This document shows positions 1 to 7,660 of a DNA stretch of 59,586 nucleotides, piece by piece (within the stretch, counting starts at the first letter, position 1; each line of letters opens with the position of its first letter). Source of the stretch: Mesorhizobium sp. (GTDB taxonomy: Bacteria; Pseudomonadota; Alphaproteobacteria; Rhizobiales; Rhizobiaceae); assembly GCF_024710845.1 (NCBI RefSeq), contig NZ_JANJTZ010000009.1, positions 1 to 59,586 of the forward strand. The letters are read 5' to 3'. The notes under the pieces are model-generated. The model made no database searches. It saw only the letters and a list, made by a program, of their open reading frames with translations, and was not told the origin of the DNA. Both the position numbers and the translations under genes were made by a program.

Positions 1-78
1 TGGACAAGCGAAATGGCTGGCTTCTGGCAAAGCCGGTTCAACCACCTCGAAGAGGTACTCAAAAGGATGGACCAATGA
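1..78 (+). CDS. 3' end of an ArsR-like regulator (partial)
   Basis: An open frame enters from the left edge and ends in TGA at 76-78; its last residues include FWQSRFNHLEEVLKRMD. An aromatic residue followed by a short amphipathic helix of this kind is common at the C-terminus of ArsR-family repressors paired with SRPBCC/AHSA1 genes. The stop overlaps the ATG of the next gene (ATGA), so the two were probably translationally coupled. Only 25 codons are visible, so the family assignment rests mostly on the neighbour. Confidence 0.45.
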   Translation, partial: WTSEMAGFWQSRFNHLEEVLKRMDQ

Positions 79-480
79 ACGAAACGTCGACCGAAACGCG
101 CTCCGTCGTTGTCGAACGTGAGATCGCTCATCCGCCGGAAAAGATCTGGCGCGCTCTCACCCAACCTCATCTCATTGAGGAGTGGCTGATGAAGAACGAC
201 TTCGCGCCAGTCGTCGGTCACCGTTTCAATCTTCGCGGCGAATGGGGCGGCGTGTTGGACTGCGAGGGACTCGCCATCAAGCCGAACGAAACGCTGTCCT
301 ACACCTGGAATTTTGCGCACGACGATGCGGCCTAAGGGCGAGCCGGCCTATCTCACCGAGGCGACGGGCAGCGGGACCACCATCCGCCTCGGATGGCTCC
401 GATCGTCGGACGAGACCTGCGCAATTCTGTTCAACTGCCGCACCACGCTTGTCGAGACGTTTCGCGCGCAGTTTTCCGGC
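75..480 (+). pseudogene. Decayed SRPBCC/AHSA1-family gene
   Basis: The first 86 codons (75-335) give a good AHSA1 N-terminal half, with the EREIAHPPEKIWRALTQP start and the LSYTWNFAHDDAA strand, then stop at TAA. A C-terminal motif, LTEATGSGTTIRL, is recognisable just downstream in a different frame (about 349-388), after which similarity is lost. Family members are usually 140-160 residues. The gene therefore appears broken by a frameshift plus loss of sequence around 330-350. A sequencing error could explain the frame change but not the missing strand between the two halves. The start overlaps the upstream ArsR-like gene. Confidence 0.6.
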
Positions 481-729
481 GTCCTAGGCTACGAGAAGAA
501 TAGGGCCATTCTCGTCCGCACGTCTGGCACACTGCCGAGAACGCCGCTCGCAATCTGCCTCGCTATGGCGCTCACCTATCACCGACGCAAGACGGCAGCG
601 TAGGTATGCACAATCGAGGCCATGACGAGAACGTCCCAGGCCACCGAACGCCGCCGACCATGCGACAATGAACCTGTTCCGGTGCAAACTGACGCAGCGG
701 AGCGGAAGAAATCGTTGTTTCGGCGGAGT

Positions 730-806
730 TGGCGCACCCGACACGATTCGAACGTGTGGCCTTCGCCTTCGGAGGGCGACGCTCTATCCAGCTGAGCTAC
801 GGGTGC
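730..806 (-). tRNA. tRNA-Arg (anticodon CCG)
   Basis: The minus strand reads GCACCCG for the acceptor 5' arm, a GCTC/GAGC D-stem, an anticodon stem TCGCC/GGCGA around loop CTCCGAA (anticodon CCG), a T-arm ACACG-TTCGAAT-CGTGT, the matching CGGGTGC arm, a G discriminator and an encoded CCA. All arms pair. It reads CGG arginine codons. A truncated copy of its 5' half lies about 125 bp away at 931-972. Confidence 0.95.
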
Positions 807-1296
807 ATCGTGCTTACGCAGTGCTTACGCGGATTTTCCGCGACTGTGAAGGGCCGGATACCCCTCGCGTAAGTCTTTGATCTTCTGAGTTCTTTTTCTC
901 TCCAATTCGCCACCTACCGACTTGACACGAGCCTTCGGAGGGCAACGCTCTATCCAGCTGAGCTACGGGTGCGGGCCATGGTCGAAGCGCTGAGGCTTCG
1001 AGGTTCCTCATAGACGATAGATCGCGGCGCTTCAACGACCAAAAAGCCGGAGCCCATCGCTCCGCGATGGCTTCACGCGCCGCTTCGCCCGCGGGTGCTG
1101 GCGAGGCAGGTGATCCGGGTCGCGGATCCGCTTCCTTCGCCCAGCGGTGCGGCGATCGCCGGTGCGCAACTACACGGAACGGCACGTTTCGTGGCATCAG
1201 GCCCGTCGCAGTTAACAGGACGGAAATGTCTGCGCACTAGTTTGACGCATCGGAAGGCGCGACGGCGCCTCGCCGCCCGCTGGAGTAGCCAAAACG
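807..1296. other. Non-coding gap around the tRNA-Arg remnant
   Basis: Apart from the tRNA fragment at 931-972 I see no convincing gene here. The minus-strand frame spanning 814-1197 runs straight through the tRNA remnant and has no family resemblance. The stretch just before 1297 probably carries the promoter of the diguanylate cyclase gene, but no strong box was identified. Confidence 0.5.
931..972 (-). pseudogene. Truncated copy of the tRNA-Arg(CCG) 5' half
   Basis: This 42-nt stretch matches the first part of the intact tRNA-Arg at 733-806 (acceptor 5' strand, D-arm, anticodon loop) with one substitution in the anticodon stem. After the loop the match fails: an ACACGA remnant of the T-arm appears fused next to it, as if about 18 nt had been deleted. 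The 3' acceptor arm is absent, so no functional tRNA can form. It looks like a partial tandem duplication or an integration/excision scar. Confidence 0.7.
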
Positions 1297-2286
1297 ATGT
1301 CAGCCAATCCGGATCCCGTCCTCCAAGCCCCGTCCCTCGGCGGGCTTGTGCAGGCGATCGGATCCATCGCTTCGATCGTCGAGGAGCAGCGCGAACGGAT
1401 CAGGCTGCTCGAAGCCGTGGTGGACAATTTCCCCGGAGGAATATCGCTGTTCGACGAGGACCTCAACATGGTGCTCTGCAACATGCGGCAGCGCCAGATG
1501 CTCGACTATCCCGAAGAACTCATGGCCCACGGCTATCCCTCGATGGAGGACCTGTTCCGCTTCAACGCCAGGCGCGGGGAATATGGGCCGGGCGACGTGG
1601 AGGCCATCGTCGCGCGCAAGATGCAACTGGCGCGCAAGCGCGAACCGCATGTGTTCGAACGGACGCGCCCGAACGGCGCGATCCTCGAAGTGCGCGGCAT
1701 GCCGATCGCCGGCGGCGGCTTCGTCACGATCTATCTCGACGTGACCGAACAGCGCCGGGCGCAGGCGATGATCGCGCATATGGCGCATCATGATGCCCTG
1801 ACCAAGCTGCCGAACCGGATGCTGTTCCGCGACCGGCTTGAGCAGGCGGTCGCGCTCGCCTCACGCGGCGCTGTGATGGCGCTGCACTACCTCGACGTGG
1901 ACGGGTTCAAGCCCGTGAACGACAGGCTAGGCCACAAGGCGGGCGACGAGCTTCTCGTCGCCATCTCCGATCGGCTGCTCGGAACAGTGCGCAAGCACGA
2001 CACGGTGGCGCGCCTGGGCGGCGACGAGTTCGCCATCGTCCAGACCGGTATCCGCGAGAACAGGGACGCGGTGAGCCTGGCGAGCCGGGTGATGAAGGCA
2101 ATGGCAACGCCTTTCCCGATCGGCGGTGGAACCGTATCGGTCGGTGTCTCGATCGGCATCGCCGTCGCCCCGAGCGACGGGCTCGACCCGGACGATCTCC
2201 TGCGCAAGGCGGACGCGGCGATGTATGCGAGCAAAGGCTCAGGGCGATCGCGGATCAGCTTCTTTCAGGCGGCGCGCGCCGCCTGA
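1297..2286 (+). CDS. PAS-GGDEF diguanylate cyclase
   Basis: This 329-residue cytoplasmic protein probably makes cyclic di-GMP from two GTP. A short coiled segment (about 24-42) precedes a PAS-like sensor (about 43-150, ending in the typical LDVTEQRRAQ linker). The GGDEF domain follows, with HHDALTKLPNR at its start and intact GGDEF at 241-245. An inhibitory I-site RKHD lies at 232-235, exactly five residues upstream, so product feedback is expected. No transmembrane segment or EAL domain is present. Neighbouring genes suggest no operon. The signal sensed by the PAS domain cannot be read from the sequence. Confidence 0.9.
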   Translation: MSANPDPVLQAPSLGGLVQAIGSIASIVEEQRERIRLLEAVVDNFPGGISLFDEDLNMVLCNMRQRQMLDYPEELMAHGYPSMEDLFRFNARRGEYGPGDVEAIVARKMQLARKREPHVFERTRPNGAILEVRGMPIAGGGFVTIYLDVTEQRRAQAMIAHMAHHDALTKLPNRMLFRDRLEQAVALASRGAVMALHYLDVDGFKPVNDRLGHKAGDELLVAISDRLLGTVRKHDTVARLGGDEFAIVQTGIRENRDAVSLASRVMKAMATPFPIGGGTVSVGVSIGIAVAPSDGLDPDDLLRKADAAMYASKGSGRSRISFFQAARAA

Positions 2287-2307
2287 GGGCCGCTCTCCTG
2301 CCAGCTT

Positions 2308-3426
2308 CTATCTGTCGACACCGCCCCAGATCGCCTCGGCGGTCCTGACGACGAGATCGAGCTTGCGGCGCTGGTCGTCGGCGGTGACCTTGTTGCCCTC
2401 CTCCGTCGACGCGAAACCGCACTGCGGCGCGATGCCGAGCTGGTCGAGATCGGCGAATTTCGACGCCGCGTCGAACTTGCGCTTGAGGTCGTCCAGATTC
2501 TCAAGCTCACCCGTCTTGGTGGTGATGAAGCCGGGCAGCACGCGCTTCTTGCCCTTGGGCAGCAGGCGCAGCGGCTCGAGCCCGCCGGCGCGCTCGGTGT
2601 CGTATTCCATGAAATAGACGTCGACGCCCGTCTGGTTGAAGATCGCGTCGGCGGCCGGATCATAGGCGCCCTCGGCGGCGTGGGTGGAGACGAAATTGCC
2701 CCGGCACATGTGCATGGCGATCAGCATGTCCGCCGGGCGGTCCTTGATCGCCTCGTGCATCATCCAGGCGTAGCGCTCGATCAGCCAGTCCGGGTCCTGG
2801 CCCTCGGCCTGCTTTGCGGCGCGGTGCTTGGGATCGCACAGATAGGCGAAGAAGATGTCGTCCATCTGCAGGTAGCGGCAGCCGGCATCGTAGAACGCCT
2901 TGACCGCCTTGGCATAGGTCTTCGCCAGATCCGCGAACAGCGCCTCCGGATCGTCGCGATATTCCTTCGGGTGGATGTCCGCCTTGGCGACGCGGAAATG
3001 GCAGCAGGACGGACCGGGGATCGAGATCTTCGGCGTCACCTTCGTCACCGAGGCGACATATTTGAAATGCTCGAGCATCGGGTGATCGTCGGGAAAGTCG
3101 AGCTTCTCCTTAATCGTCGGGAAGATCGGCCGCAGCTTCACGCCGTGGAACTGCACGCCTTCGTCGCGCTCCTCGAGATCGAAGCCCGTCAGCTCGCCCA
3201 TGAAGTCGTAGTGCCAGAAGGAACGCCGGAACTCGCCATCGGTGACGGCCAGGAGGCCCGCCTCTTCCTGCTGCCGGACGGCTTCGCGAATCGCCTCGTC
3301 CTCGATCGCGGCCAGTTCCTCGGCGGGCATCTTCCTGTCTTCGAAGTGCGCCTTGCGCGCCAGCTTCACAGACACGGGCCTCAGGAGGCTGCCGACATGG
3401 TCCGCGCGATAGGGTGGGGTAGGCAT
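2308..3426 (-). CDS. MetE-like cobalamin-independent methionine synthase family protein
   Basis: The 372-residue product resembles the C-terminal catalytic (UROD/MetE-like) half of MetE, a barrel that transfers methyl groups using a zinc site. Such stand-alone forms are often annotated 5-methyltetrahydropteroyltriglutamate-homocysteine methyltransferase, but many have unknown acceptors. The RADHVGSLLRP start, the HMCRGN motif and the C-terminal APQCGFAST (zinc-ligand Cys) are visible. The ATG at 3426 is chosen over upstream in-frame starts because a strong AAGGAGGAG sits just before it. There is no MetE N-terminal domain. The true substrate is uncertain. Confidence 0.85.
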   Translation of the reverse strand: MPTPPYRADHVGSLLRPVSVKLARKAHFEDRKMPAEELAAIEDEAIREAVRQQEEAGLLAVTDGEFRRSFWHYDFMGELTGFDLEERDEGVQFHGVKLRPIFPTIKEKLDFPDDHPMLEHFKYVASVTKVTPKISIPGPSCCHFRVAKADIHPKEYRDDPEALFADLAKTYAKAVKAFYDAGCRYLQMDDIFFAYLCDPKHRAAKQAEGQDPDWLIERYAWMMHEAIKDRPADMLIAMHMCRGNFVSTHAAEGAYDPAADAIFNQTGVDVYFMEYDTERAGGLEPLRLLPKGKKRVLPGFITTKTGELENLDDLKRKFDAASKFADLDQLGIAPQCGFASTEEGNKVTADDQRRKLDLVVRTAEAIWGGVDR

Positions 3427-3809
3427 GGCTCCTCCTTGGAGTTTATTCTGTCCGGCATCGGGATCGGGCGCGGAAGCTGCCACACAATCCCGGCGCTGGC
3501 AATTCGCTGTATACAGAGCATGGCGGGCTGCTAGAAGGGGATTCATCCAGGCGACATGGCGGCAATGGCGCGTGGGCTCCAGCGGTCTTTTCCGCCGATG
3601 CGCGGCCGTGCCGGCATGCGCAAAACGGACTCGCGGACACGAAAACGGCCCGCTATGCTGGATATGAAGAAGGCGAAGGGGTTGGGACGAAGCGAGGGTT
3701 GTATACCGATATCGACATTTCCGCAGGCTTCAAACAAGCCCATTCCCAAATTCGTTCTTTTGTATAACAATCGGCCATCTGTTCAGGCCATCCATGGGAG
3801 GAAAATGCA
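3427..3809. promoter_or_regulatory. Divergent intergenic region with GTATAC-type repeats
   Basis: No gene is evident between the MetE-like gene and dctP. The region contains the perfect palindrome CTGTATACAG (3507-3516), TTGTATACC (3699-3707) and TTGTATAACAA (3760-3770). The shared TTGTATA core and the position between divergent genes suggest operator sites, perhaps for a GntR (FadR/FCD)-type regulator of the sugar genes. No such regulator is adjacent, so this is inference. Confidence 0.4.
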
Positions 3810-4844
3810 ATGACCAGACTGACACGCATGCTATTGGGCGCAACGGTGGCGCTCGGTGCGATCACCGGCGCCGCTTGGGCGCAGGACGCCACGCTCAAAC
3901 TGCACCAGATGCTGCCGCCGCAGGCGACGATCCCGGCCAAGGCGCTGAAGCCCTGGGCCGAGAAGGTGATGAAGGAATCGGGCGGGCGCATCAAGATCGA
4001 CCAGTTCGACGCCATGGCCCTGGGTGGGAAGCCGCCAGAGCTGATCGACCAGGCCACGGACGGCGTGGTCGACATCATCTGGACCGTCATCGGCTACACG
4101 CCGGGCCGCTTCCCGTCGACGGAAGCGTTCGAACTGCCGTTCATGATGACGACCGGCGAGGCGACGTCGCGCGCGATCCAGGAATATTGCGAAAAGAACT
4201 GCATGGACGAGTTCAAGGACTGGAAGGTCATTGCCTGGCACGCCCATGGCCCCGGCCTCATCCACTCCAAGAACCCCGTCACCAAGCTGGAGGACATGAA
4301 GGGGCTGAAGATTCGCGGCGGATCGCGCGTCATCAACCAGATGCTGGAAAAGCTCGGCGCCACGCCGGTGGGAATGCCGGTGCCGGCGGTGACCGAGGCG
4401 CTGTCCAAGGGCGTGATCGATGCGACCACGATTCCGTGGGAAGTGACGCCGTCGCTCAAGGTCGCCGAACTGGTGAAGAACCACACGAGTTTCGCGGGCA
4501 AGAACGGGCTCTACACGCAGACCTTCGTGGTGGCGATGAACAAGGCCTCCTACGAGAAGCTGCCGGACGACCTGAAGAAGGTCATCGACGCCAATTCCGG
4601 CATCGAGACGGCTGCCTTCTTCGGCAAGGTGATGGACGAAGGCGACAAGCGCGGACTGGGAATCGCCGAGAAGCTCGGCAACAACATGATCACGCTGGAC
4701 GAGGCCGAGACGCAGCGCTGGAAGGACGCGGCCGCGCCGATCGTCGCGGCATGGGAGGCGGAGATGGACGGCAAGGGCAAGAACGGCAAGGCCCTCGTCG
4801 AGGAAGCCCACGCCCTTATCGAGAAGTATTCGACCAGCAAGTGA
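3810..4844 (+). CDS. TRAP transporter solute-binding protein, DctP family
   Basis: This 344-residue periplasmic protein has a clear signal peptide (cleavage near residue 24, GAAWAQ) and the DctP fold. Recognisable elements are the LKIRGGSRVINQMLEKLGATP segment holding the substrate-carboxylate arginine, MPVPAVTEALSKGVIDA, and a lysine-rich helical C-terminus. DctP proteins deliver organic acids or sugars to a DctQM permease. No dctQ or dctM lies beside it, so it must use a remote permease or is an orphan. A GGGAGGA ribosome site precedes the ATG. Downstream genes are a lyxose isomerase and a sugar kinase, which suggests a sugar or sugar-acid ligand. Confidence 0.9.
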   Translation: MTRLTRMLLGATVALGAITGAAWAQDATLKLHQMLPPQATIPAKALKPWAEKVMKESGGRIKIDQFDAMALGGKPPELIDQATDGVVDIIWTVIGYTPGRFPSTEAFELPFMMTTGEATSRAIQEYCEKNCMDEFKDWKVIAWHAHGPGLIHSKNPVTKLEDMKGLKIRGGSRVINQMLEKLGATPVGMPVPAVTEALSKGVIDATTIPWEVTPSLKVAELVKNHTSFAGKNGLYTQTFVVAMNKASYEKLPDDLKKVIDANSGIETAAFFGKVMDEGDKRGLGIAEKLGNNMITLDEAETQRWKDAAAPIVAAWEAEMDGKGKNGKALVEEAHALIEKYSTSK

Positions 4845-4863
4845 CGGCTGGAAAATGCGAGAG

Positions 4864-4914
4864 GCCGGCCGCGGCGACGCGGCCGGCTTTCTTGTGCCGG
4901 CCATCCTGGCCGGC
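4864..4914 (+). terminator. Tandem GC-rich hairpins after dctP
   Basis: The first hairpin has 10-bp arms GCCGGCCGCG/CGCGGCCGGC around a GCGA loop, followed by TTTCTT. A second hairpin GCCGGCC/GGCCGGC lies at 4896-4914. All four arms contain the same GGCCGGC word, so the two hairpins could pair alternatively. Because same-strand sugar genes follow, it could act as a partial terminator that keeps binding-protein mRNA more abundant than the downstream message. Confidence 0.65.
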
Positions 4915-4991
4915 TTGACCGGGTGCGGGCGCAGCCCGATAGAGGCGGTGGCCCGGCGGATATGGCCGCGGCGAACCGGGGAGACAGGTCG

Positions 4992-5678
4992 ATGAAGCGC
5001 TCGGAGGTCAACCGCATCCTGCGCGAGAGCGACGCCTTCATGCGCGCGCACGGCCAGATCCTGCCGCCTTTCGCCTACTGGTCGCCGGACGAAATGCGGG
5101 CCAGGCGCGCCGACATCGCCGGCATCGTTGAGCGCCGTCTCGGCTGGGACATCACCGACTATGGGCGCGGCGACTTCGCCCGGCGCGGCCTGTTCCTCTT
5201 CACTGCCCGCAACGGCGATCCGGCGGACCTGCGCAAGGGGCGCGGCATGCTCTATGCCGAAAAGATCATGATCTCGCGCAAGGACCAGGTGGCGCCGATG
5301 CACCGCCACAACGTCAAGGCGGAAGACATCATCAACCGCGGCGGCGGCGTGCTGGCGATCAAGCTGTTTGCCTCCGGGCCGGACGGGCTGATCGACCGGG
5401 GCGAGGACGTGACCGTGCCGACCGACGGCGTGATGCGGACCCTTCCGGCCGGCGGCATCCTGCGCCTGTCGCCGGGCGAAAGCGTCACGCTGCTGCCGGG
5501 CGTCTGGCACGCCTTCTGGGGCGAAGGCTCGGACGTGCTGATCGGCGAAGTCTCCACCGTCAACGACGACCTGACCGACAACGTCTTCGCCGAACCGATC
5601 GCGCGCTTCTCCGAGGTCGAGGAGGACGAGCCGCCGGTCCATCTGCTCGTCTCCGACTACGACAAGTGGCTTGCCTGA
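4992..5678 (+). CDS. D-lyxose isomerase (cupin family)
   Basis: The 228-residue protein belongs to the cupin-fold D-lyxose/D-mannose ketol-isomerase family, which interconverts D-lyxose and D-xylulose (or mannose and fructose) using a divalent metal. The probable metal ligands H104, H106 and E111 lie in APMHRHNVKAED, and H173 in LLPGVWHAFW. Length is normal for the family. Start chosen at the ATG after GGAGACAGGTCG; an in-frame start 23 codons earlier adds low-complexity sequence. It lies between dctP and a P-loop kinase, separated from the kinase by 3 bp, so transport, isomerisation and phosphorylation may form one pathway. Confidence 0.85.
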   Translation: MKRSEVNRILRESDAFMRAHGQILPPFAYWSPDEMRARRADIAGIVERRLGWDITDYGRGDFARRGLFLFTARNGDPADLRKGRGMLYAEKIMISRKDQVAPMHRHNVKAEDIINRGGGVLAIKLFASGPDGLIDRGEDVTVPTDGVMRTLPAGGILRLSPGESVTLLPGVWHAFWGEGSDVLIGEVSTVNDDLTDNVFAEPIARFSEVEEDEPPVHLLVSDYDKWLA

Positions 5679-5681
5679 CGC

Positions 5682-6293
5682 ATGGACGAGACGGGCCTTC
5701 TCGCTGCGATCATGGCCCGCGCCAGCGGCCGCGACCGGCTTATCGTAGCGATTGCCGGAGCGGCGGGCTCGGGCAAGTCGACGCTCGCGGAGCAGCTTCG
5801 CGAAAGCATCGAGGCGTCGGGCGAAAGCGTGGCGGTCGTTCCGATGGACGGCTTTCACTTCGACGACCGGGTGCTTGTCGCGCGCGGTCTTCTGACACGC
5901 AAGGGCGCGCCCGAGACCTTCGACGTCGCGGGCTTCCGTCACCTCGTGATGCGCCTTCGCGCGTGCGAGGCGGATGTCGCGATTCCGGTCTTCGACCGCT
6001 CGATCGAGATCGCGCGGGCAGGCGCCGCGATCGTGCCGGCCGAAACGCGCATCATCCTCGCAGAGGGCAATTATCTGCTGCTCGACGAAGCGCCGTGGGA
6101 CAGCCTCGCCGGCGCTTTTGATCTGACCGTGTGGCTCGACGTGCCGGTGGCCGAACTCGAACGCCGGCTGGTGCGGCGCTGGCTCGACCACGGCTTTGCG
6201 CCCGACAAGGCGCGCGAGAAGGCGCTGTCGAACGATATTCCCAATGCACGGCGCGTCGCCGCCGGCAGCAGGAAGGCGGACTTCACGCTGTAG
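5682..6293 (+). CDS. P-loop sugar/nucleoside kinase (FrcK/uridine kinase-like)
   Basis: This 203-residue cytoplasmic protein has a Walker A motif AGAAGSGKST (25-34), a MDGFHFDD substrate segment, a predicted EGNYLLLDE strand and an R-rich lid (ERRLVRRWLDHG). The pattern matches the PanK/uridine-kinase-like family that includes FrcK of rhizobial fructose operons. Following lyxose isomerase directly, a role in phosphorylating the resulting ketose (xylulose or fructose) is the simplest idea, but the substrate is not proven. Its stop abuts the stop of the convergent M24 peptidase gene with no intergenic base. Confidence 0.8.
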   Translation: MDETGLLAAIMARASGRDRLIVAIAGAAGSGKSTLAEQLRESIEASGESVAVVPMDGFHFDDRVLVARGLLTRKGAPETFDVAGFRHLVMRLRACEADVAIPVFDRSIEIARAGAAIVPAETRIILAEGNYLLLDEAPWDSLAGAFDLTVWLDVPVAELERRLVRRWLDHGFAPDKAREKALSNDIPNARRVAAGSRKADFTL

Positions 6294-7484
6294 CTATTGC
6301 GTGCCGCCGAGGTTCCAGCCGCGACCGCGCGCACCCATCATCTCGTAGCCGTCCGCCGTTACCGCGATCGTATCCTCCAGCTTGATGAAGCCGCGCGACG
6401 TGTGGAGCATCGTCGTCTCGACCGAAACCACCATGCCTGCCTCGAGCGGCTTGTCGGCGTCGATCCCTTCATAAGCGACCGGATGGTTGGTCATGAGGAA
6501 CGGCGCTTCGTGGCTGATCAGGCCCATGCCGTGGGCGAAGAAGTCGGTGTAGGCAGCGACCTTGGACGCCTTCAGCACCTGTTCCGCATGTGCAATGAAG
6601 TCGCCTCCACGCGCGCCATGACGGATGTGCGCGAAGGCCGCCTGCTGCACCTGGTCGATCTCGGCAAGCAGGTCCTGCAACTCGGCATCGGGCTCGCCGA
6701 GTACCGCCATGCGGCAGAGGTCGCCGATATAGCCGTGATAATTGCCGCCGGAATCGAGCGACATCACCTCTCCCCTGCGCCAGGTTTGCGGCGAGACCGC
6801 GCGGTTGTGGCTGGAGCCCAGCGTGATCAGCGCATAGTCGAACGTCAGCCCGCGATCGGTCTCCTCACGGCGCAGCCGTTCGACGATATCGCCCTTGGAC
6901 GATCCCTCACGCTGGCTGGCGAAGACCGCGAGCATGGAATCGGTGATGAGTTCGGAGGCGAGGCGCAGCTTCGCCAGTTCTTCCGGCGTCTTGATCGCGC
7001 GCAGCCGCTCCAGCATGCCGGTGGCATCGACGAGCTTCGGATCGCCGAGTTCGGACTGCAGCGTCGCCCAGGCATCGTGCGGCACGAAGGCTGGTTCGAG
7101 GCCGATGCGCGCACTGGCCAGACCAATAGCCTTCAGATGTGCGGCTGCCTGTTTCGCGGCATCCACCGAGCCCCAGCAATTGGCGAAGACGGACGGCGTC
7201 CAGAACGGGTTCACCTGCTGCTCGTGTCCTTCCATCCGGTTGCCGACATAAGCGGCCTTGTCCGGATCGCCTTTGGCATAGACTACGACGGGCAGGTACC
7301 TGCTGTGGCCGATCGCATCCATCGCGTGGAAGAAGATGTAGCGGTAGCCACCGAGCAGATACTGGACATTGTGCTTGGATGTCGCGAGCAGCACGTCGAT
7401 GCCGGCCTCGTCCATCAATCGGTCGAGCTTGTCATGGTCGAAGGGCGCGCCGGCAGCGAGCGACTTCGCGGGCGATACGGTCAT
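6294..7484 (-). CDS. M24-family metallopeptidase (Xaa-Pro aminopeptidase-like)
   Basis: This 396-residue protein has an N-terminal creatinase-like domain and a C-terminal pita-bread domain. All five dinuclear metal ligands are visible: Asp in SLDSGGNYHG, Asp in IGDLCRM, His in FFAHGMGL, Glu in VVSVETTM and Glu in IKLEDTIAV. It could cleave an N-terminal residue preceding proline, or act as a creatinase-type amidinohydrolase. The ATG at 7484 has GGGAGGA upstream; a longer frame to 7706 is unsupported. It is divergent from the TAXI-TRAP operon, so a role in processing the imported compound is plausible. Confidence 0.85.
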   Translation of the reverse strand: MTVSPAKSLAAGAPFDHDKLDRLMDEAGIDVLLATSKHNVQYLLGGYRYIFFHAMDAIGHSRYLPVVVYAKGDPDKAAYVGNRMEGHEQQVNPFWTPSVFANCWGSVDAAKQAAAHLKAIGLASARIGLEPAFVPHDAWATLQSELGDPKLVDATGMLERLRAIKTPEELAKLRLASELITDSMLAVFASQREGSSKGDIVERLRREETDRGLTFDYALITLGSSHNRAVSPQTWRRGEVMSLDSGGNYHGYIGDLCRMAVLGEPDAELQDLLAEIDQVQQAAFAHIRHGARGGDFIAHAEQVLKASKVAAYTDFFAHGMGLISHEAPFLMTNHPVAYEGIDADKPLEAGMVVSVETTMLHTSRGFIKLEDTIAVTADGYEMMGARGRGWNLGGTQ

Positions 7485-7539
7485 GGCTTCCTCCCATCCT
7501 CGTTCAGCCTTTCTAGACCGAAGCGCACCGGAAGGAAAC

Positions 7540-7550
7540 TGGTCCAACCA
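7540..7550. promoter_or_regulatory. Possible GntR-type operator between divergent genes
   Basis: TGGTCCAACCA fits the TNGTNNNACNA pattern of FadR-subfamily GntR regulators and lies between the starts of the M24 peptidase and the TAXI-TRAP operon. The match is short and no regulator gene is adjacent. Confidence 0.3.
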
Positions 7551-7660
7551 GATGATCAGACCAAAGGCGTGCCCGCCAAGGGTTGGCAATCGCCTCGTCT
7601 TCGCTAACATGGCGGGTTCATCGTGCCGGCCATAGCGGCACCTATTCGGGAGGTTCATTG

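Noticed and set aside
814-1197. 127-codon minus-strand frame across the tRNA-Arg remnant
   Set aside because: It reads through tRNA-derived sequence, giving the VAQLDRALPSEG-type peptide often mis-annotated at tRNA genes.
3831-6191. 786-codon minus-strand frame opposite dctP, isomerase and kinase
   Set aside because: It is the shadow of three well-supported genes on the plus strand, His/Arg/Asp-rich and without any family pattern.
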